Origin: Gordius sp. MW1
Lineage: Eukaryota; Nematomorpha; Gordioida; Gordea; Gordiidae
Assembly: GCA_964036665.1 (NCBI GenBank)
Contig: OZ038533.1
Span: forward strand, 6,532,413 to 6,596,412
DNA: 64,000 nucleotides
Direction: 5' to 3'
The first letter of the stretch is position 1; each line of letters starts with the position of its first letter. Shown here one piece after another: positions 58,325 through 64,000 of the stretch. The translations under genes and the position numbers were made by a program. The notes under the pieces are model-generated. The model did no database searches and was not told the DNA's origin. It was given only the letters and a program-made list of their open reading frames with translations.

Positions 58325-61300
58325 TTATTAAAAGGCTATATCATTTTGACAATTTTTCAACGGACATTAGCAAAAAAATATACTTGCAACGTTTCTTTTG
58401 TGAAATAAATTAGAGCGCATCTGTTATCTGCAAAGGAAAAATCTTCTTATGCCTGTGTGAGAATACGAGACAATCAGGCTCTGCTGCTAGCAAAAAGTGT
58501 AAATTGTCGCCTTTAAATCTAGGACTGCTTAATAAGACAAAGAACTATCTACACTTAACTAAACTTTAATATATATCTGACATACCTTACAGTTGTTGCT
58601 TATTTATCAATGTGAATCCTGCTGTCATCTCATCAAGCAAAACTCGGCTCTTGATCAAAAAAAACTTTTGAATTTATTAATTTATTAGAAACGCACTTAG
58701 GACGGCAAAATATAAAAGCGACGGAATAAGCTGACTTTTAAAATCAAAATTTCCCCATTCCAGGCTTGATGGCTAGCTGTTTTACAAGTCTAATAAAATT
58801 TAAACATTACAATAAACAAATATAAATTTAAGATTTTCTTGCTTCTAATAATATATAGGATTAGGTCACAAGCCTAAGAAAGATTAGGGGGAATAAAATG
58901 TAAGGAGGTTAAAAATAGTGAATCTATAAGCATCCAATGTGCCTCAAAGCACTTCGAATCGAATATTAAAACGCATTTGGGCCAAAAGTATATTTTCTTT
59001 TCACAACTCACGCTTTTTAATCCAATATTTTACTCCTGGCATAATAAAATAAGAAAAAATTTCAAAAGTCTATTTTTTTGCAGCAAGATATTTTAATTTT
59101 TGCTTAGGGGCAGTCCTTTTAAAAATTTTCATTTCAAAATCTCAAATCCCATCGGAACATTAAAAAAACTTTCATTAAAGGGGCATATCAAGGGGCGGGC
59201 TAAGCAACCTCTTAAATTCAGAATTTCGGGCGGGCTCGGGCGAGCACCTCAAGAAGATTTTTTAGTTTAATTTACTTTTGTTAAATATTTAACTCTACTC
59301 ATTGTAATATCTTAGTTAATCACATTTCCTAGCAAAATTATAAATAAATTTTGAAAATTAGTTTAATTCGTCGATATGAATCTTCAATTTTTTTCCCGAA
59401 AGGAAATTTTAAATAATAAGGAAGATGAAGACATATACCTATGAATCTCAGAGTACTTCTTTCCTTCGACCCTCTTCAGATTTTTATATATTTTTGTTTT
59501 AAGATATAAAGTCGCCTTATCATTTTTATAGTTTTGACTTAATATTTTATAATCTAATCATTAATACGAAAATTAATTGCTAGGAGTGTTAATGAATATG
59601 TCATTAACGTGATGCTTATTTTATGATATTACACGGTTCGATTTTGGAAGAGTTTTTCGCGGTGAACACGATATTTTAAATTTTTTACCCTATAAGGTAA
59701 GTTTTGAAATATTTTCTGTCAAAGTTGCTTAAAACAGCGATTTTGGCTTTTTTTCAAAGTTCAATAATTTGCAAATTAATCGATGGAAATTTAATTTAAT
59801 AAATTGATTGATAAATAAAGGGTCAAGAAATTCATTAAATTTTTATTTATTTAAAAAACATCAGATAAATTATAAAATGGAACATTATAAAAACGAACAC
59901 TTGTCTATTTTTACTTTATAAAACACAAATAAAAATCTAATTGATTTTGTAACGGGCTTTTAGCGGGCCTTGCGTATATCGTGGCTAAGCCCAGCCCGTT
60001 AATATTACGGCCCGTCCAGACCCAGCCCGTTATTTTATTTAAAAGCAGGTGCCCGTCCAAGCCCGGCCCGTAGGTCTCTAGTATTAGTGGATAAACAACA
60101 ACACGCACTTAATTCTTAGTTATTAGAGGGAAGGGGGGGGGGGGCGAACTTAAGTCTGGGGCAATTTGTCAAAGTAAAAAGACTGAGATAAGTTAATTTT
60201 GAATATGTACCAAAAATGAATAAAACTAGGGTAAAAAAAATTTAATGGATTCCTGTTCCCTTTATTTATAAATCCAATTTATTAAACTAAATTTTACAGA
60301 TTAATTTGCAAGTCATTAACGTTTGAAATACGCTAAGATCGCTGCTGTTTTAGCAACTTTGACAGCAAATATTTCAAAAACATGACGTATAGTAGCAAAC
60401 AGTTTGCCAGTCGATTTTATAAATCCATTATGATGACCAGTGTAATTTGGAACTTCATAAGTTTTGACCTAATTGTCAAATATAATATTTCCGGCCAGAC
60501 AGGTCGGGTAACTTTAATAATTTTCGCATGGCTAAGTAGATATAGAGTTCGGGGGTTAATAAATATAAAGAATTGGGCTGAGCTGGGATCGGCACATAAA
60601 TTAGGAAAATTTGAAATACAATTAATATAGATCATTGGTAAGTCAACAGGGTTTGTCCTAGTTTTAGATCTAAGACCTAAATTAAGACTAATGCTATATG
60701 TTAAATGGCTAATTGATCATGAATGTTTTGCTAAATTGAGCTCTGAAATTGCATTTTATAGGCACAAGTCTGAACAGTGCTAAAGATGTTTTTAATTTTA
60801 GGCCCGACTGGAGCCCAAGCCATGTCTGATATCTTTTTAATATCGCAGCTTTTAAGCAAACTCAATATTCATAATTTATATAAAATATTAATTACTAATG
60901 ATAGATTTAAAACATGATGGAAATGAGGCTTATGAATTTAAATTTAATAAACTAAATTTTTTATATGTAATAGAATATATTAACGTAGAAGTAAATCATT
61001 TCTTGTAATTTATTTCATTTTTCAGAGTTCCATTAACTACTTTTTATTTATGTATATATCCTATAATTTAAAAAATATTAAATGTACATCTTAAAAATAA
61101 CATTTACTAGAGGAGGGGCTGATGTTTGAAAAGTTAAATTTTGAACCATTTGAACCCTCTACAAACTTTATAAATCATTTCAATAGAGTGTTGGGTGGGT
61201 ACATTTAATTTTAAAAAAATTTAATGGTTTATTAGCTAGGGTTCAAACCCGATCAAACTTGACAATTTGGCTTACTTTTGTTCAAGCCCAACCCGAAAAC

Positions 61301-61371
61301 TCGGACCACCTGGGTAAGACTTTAGCAAGATCCCATAAGTTTCAATATTTTTTAAAAAAAAAATTTTTAAT
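58325..61371. other. No gene seen; scattered CGGGC-block repeats
   Basis: AT-rich. G/C blocks at 59187-59262 (GGGGCGGGCTAAG, TTTCGGGCGGGCTCGGGCGA) and 59945-60085 (AAGCCCAGCCCGTTAATATT, CGTCCAAGCCCGGCCCGTAG) are in opposite orientation and could be the two ends of one element of about 0.9 kb. Weaker G/C blocks at 60490-60600 and 61215-61320. Open frame 60382-60630 lies in such repeat sequence and is not supported as a gene. Confidence 0.45.
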
Positions 61372-61632
61372 TTAAAATAATACCGTTAGCAACTTTTTCA
61401 TAAATAAAAGGCGAAATCGGGAAGCAGTACTATAGTCGTAAGTAAATATTAAAGTAGACCTTGGGAATGTAATGTTTGTTCTTGGACTAAATATAATATG
61501 CGCAAGTATATTTTGATGCCAAGCTAATACGAAATAGCGATTACCATTTCTTGCCTCAAAATAGCACTGACGTGCGACACGTGTCTTTTGTGGTGTAATG
61601 TTTGAGGACACTTCGCTTAGAATAGACGACAT
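61372..61632 (-). CDS. Weakly supported open frame or first exon
   Basis: 86 codons from an ATG at 61632. The first 30 residues (MSSILSEVSSNITPQKTRVA...) look like an ordinary soluble N-terminus and are followed by a GTAATC donor-like site near 61547; the remainder is more hydrophobic and low-complexity. No family recognised and no downstream exon found, so this may be chance. Confidence 0.2.
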   Translation of the reverse strand: MSSILSEVSSNITPQKTRVARQCYFEARNGNRYFVLAWHQNILAHIIFSPRTNITFPRSTLIFTYDYSTASRFRLLFMKKLLTVLF

Positions 61633-61708
61633 TATTAGGACACAAACAAAGACACGGTGCTTTGTTTGCTTATAAATTTTATAGCGGTTCTCAAGTAATG
61701 GGTAAAAT

Positions 61709-61840
61709 CATGGGCGTAGCCAGGTTTTGAATTTGGGGGGGGGGGGGGCAAAACGTATTTTTTTTTAATTTTAAAGGGTTTTTGCATTGAATTTTTTTTT
61801 CTCGCCATTTAGGGGGGGGGGCCCCTTGGCTACGCCCATG
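61709..61840. mobile_element. GGGCGTAGCCAGG-type MITE
   Basis: CATGGGCGTAGCCAGGTTTT ... CTTGGCTACGCCCATG, flanked by GGTAAAAT and GGTTAAAT (61701-61708, 61841-61848; 7 of 8). Confidence 0.88.
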
Positions 61841-61848
61841 GGTTAAAT

Positions 61849-63126
61849 ACTCTTCTTACTAATAACGTATTATATAACGAACAACCGCATATAATAAGAC
61901 AACATTTTTAATCGTAAAATGATCACAATAATTGAATATATTTGCCAAAAAAGGCATCTTTTGCAACAACACTTTGTGAACAAAATTGAGGTGTAGTTTG
62001 TATATATTTTGCAATCCTTATTTAAAATTTAAAATAAAATTATTAAAAAATATTATTAAATATTGAAATAATTTTCAAAGTAATAGGCTTAATTGTTAAT
62101 CGTATTAAAATGAATGGGCAAAGTAATGTTAGATTGTTAATGGTTGAAAAAAAACAATTTTTTGTAATTTTAAATTTCACAACAAAATTAATTATTTTTT
62201 TTGATTTATGTTTCCGTTATGGCATAGCTTATGTGTAAATACAACAAAAATGAACTTTTTAGTTAAACCAAACCTCATACAAATCAAAATAATTAAAACC
62301 CGCAACCATTATAAACATGAGCAATTATGAATTATACCTGCACTAAAATAATATAAATTAAATGCTATCCCACGAACAAAATACTTACTATTTAAATTTA
62401 TTCATTATAACACAATTAATTTATCGAAACATAATACTTAAGAACAAATTTAAGAAATAATTATTCAAGCTTTTTAATTAGAAATTTAAAACCGTAACAT
62501 AAAATGGATCATTTAGATTTTGGCACTTAGATAAGTTCCAATGACAATAACTAAAAATCATGATTAAAGCTTTATCAAGTTTGTCTTTAAACTGGTCATA
62601 ACCTTCAATCCTAGCCTTTTCATCCCAACTCTAACAAAAAATATGCAAAAGATTCACCCAAATATAAAAATCAATTTATTGGGCGCATCTTTGAAATCGA
62701 AATGACAACAACCAAATAAAATTAGTTTTTTTTAAAAAATGCGAAGAGATTATTAATCTAATACAAATTCTGAATGAATCCAAAAACTTTTCCTTGGTTA
62801 AAAATTTTATAATTTGAAGATTGTTTAGATAATATTTAGAAATTTTTATAAGAAACAGGGAGGGACGCTTGCCCCCCCCCCCAAAAAAAAACAAATGCTC
62901 TTTTGTATTCGATGAAAATTTCTCTAAAACTTTACCAATCGTTTTGCCTTCCCCAATATTAATTCTATTCTGGTTACGCCCATGTACTATTGATTGTAAC
63001 CAAAAAATTATCCAAACAGCATATTTAGAAATTTACCATACACATATAGGTTAAAATTTTAAATAGCAAATACTTAAAACATAGATATCCTCAAATAAAA
63101 TGAAATAATTTTAATTAATTATGATA
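61849..63126. other. No gene seen; one decayed MITE end
   Basis: AT-rich. Near 62850-62984 a C-run and GGTTACGCCCATG mark the right end of another GGGCGTAGCCAGG copy whose left end is lost. Open frames at 62676-62894 and 62869-63054 overlap this repeat and are not supported. Confidence 0.5.
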
Positions 63127-63134
63127 AGCTCTTA

Positions 63135-63271
63135 GATAGGCGTAGCCAGGATTTACATTAGAAGGGGGCAATAATGATTTAGGGAGGGGCAAAATGATCA
63201 TTTTGTGAAATCCATAATTATTGTAAATTTTAAAGATTTATCGGATATGACGCTCCCTGGCTACGCCCATG
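63135..63271. mobile_element. GGGCGTAGCCAGG-type MITE
   Basis: GATAGGCGTAGCCAGG ... CCTGGCTACGCCCATG, flanked by AGCTCTTA and AGCTCATA (63127-63134, 63272-63279; 7 of 8). Confidence 0.88.
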
Positions 63272-63279
63272 AGCTCATA

Positions 63280-64000
63280 GTTATTTGGTGGACTTTTAGG
63301 GAAGGAGGGAGGCTCTCTGCGGTTACAGAGTTTTGATCAAAAAAAATCTATTTTGCAGTAATGGACTGTATACTGGAAGTGTCCATCCTTTTTAAACCAC
63401 ACTATTAACAAATAGACATTTCCCGCATTTAAATCCTTAAGTCTTATAATGTTAAGGATATGGGCATTAATATTCTCTTAAAAGATATTAGGATTAGTAT
63501 GAATTTTGAGATCCACATAGTATTTAACTTCGCTTTGCCTTTTAATATGACCACTAATTAACTGTTATGTTGGAAAGTTATGGCTAAATTTGATAGCTTT
63601 AAAAAAACTTGTGCCAAATAAACAAGGTCGGGCATATAATCCATTTTTTAAACCTGTTTAATATAGGTTGGGCGAATAAAAATTCGACCAAGGCTAATTA
63701 AAATGCATACTCTTAACAAATTAACAATAAAAATATGGTAAGTTTGCATAAGGCCTAATTTATTAGCAAGTTGCAAAGTTAGGTTGCCTCTTCGGAATTT
63801 TTTAGATATACCATATTTAAAAAAACTCTAAACCTTAAAAATTAGTCATGCTGAAATGAAAGTGTACCAGAATGAGGGAATTCCTCCATGTTCGTGCGTT
63901 CCGTATTATAGAATAGTATTGGTTAATCGCCGAATGCGACCTTATTAAGGTAGAAACGTTGGCAGGAGACCGTAAGGGTTATATGTCAACCGATCATAAA
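63280..64000. other. No gene seen at right edge
   Basis: AT-rich sequence; composition is a little more balanced at 63840-64000, which could be the edge of a gene beyond the window, but no frame or motif is recognised. Confidence 0.3.

Noticed and set aside
60382-60630. 82-codon plus-strand frame and its antisense partner
   Set aside because: Both strands are open over the same stretch and it overlaps CGGGC-block repeat sequence.

Overview
The window is a stretch of an AT-rich invertebrate animal genome. Genes carry GT-AG introns, the proteins are metazoan (an FGF receptor and a BNIP3-type mitophagy receptor), and most of the remaining DNA is transposon debris. I cannot name the species from sequence alone. 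No rRNA gene, functional tRNA or CRISPR array was seen.

Host genes: (1) 8597-9760 (+), an intronless GT31 beta-1,3-glycosyltransferase. (2) 25627-27168 (+), an intronless F-box protein with a probable beta-propeller. (3) 29870-41882 (+), a seven-exon BNIP3/NIX-like gene with most of its length in one 8.1-kb intron; its exons are short and were found by joining splice phases. (4) 44131-50684 (-), a complete 15-exon FGF receptor of 1046 residues with signal peptide, three Ig domains, one membrane segment and a tyrosine kinase. BNIP3 and FGFR converge tail to tail, 2.2 kb apart.

Mobile DNA by region: 1.4-8.2 kb, 9.9-11.5 kb, 20-21.7 kb and 55.3-58.2 kb hold copies of one non-coding composite element. 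Its copies share a G/C-rich hairpin leader, an inverted 20-bp motif near both ends, and an internal array of CCAAT-hairpin units. A 1.1-kb hAT-type element (4353-5452, perfect 8-bp duplication) sits just beyond the end of the first copy, and a mariner (10299-11498) sits inside another. 13.8-17.6 kb is a Ginger1 DNA transposon (Gypsy-type integrase plus GPY/F plus OTU protease, CCGG target duplications). It is followed at 17766-19908 by a related non-coding element filled with 137-bp and G/C-run minisatellites. RTE-type LINE remnants lie at 12.0, 22.9-24.9, 27.3-29.1 and 33.0 kb, and a Gypsy integrase fossil at 12.4-12.7 kb. At least four short hAT-like MITE families are present; the GGGCGTAGCCAGG family has clear 8-bp target duplications in several copies.

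Large intervals (roughly 50.7-55.3 and 58.3-64.0 kb) show no gene I can support beyond dispersed repeats.
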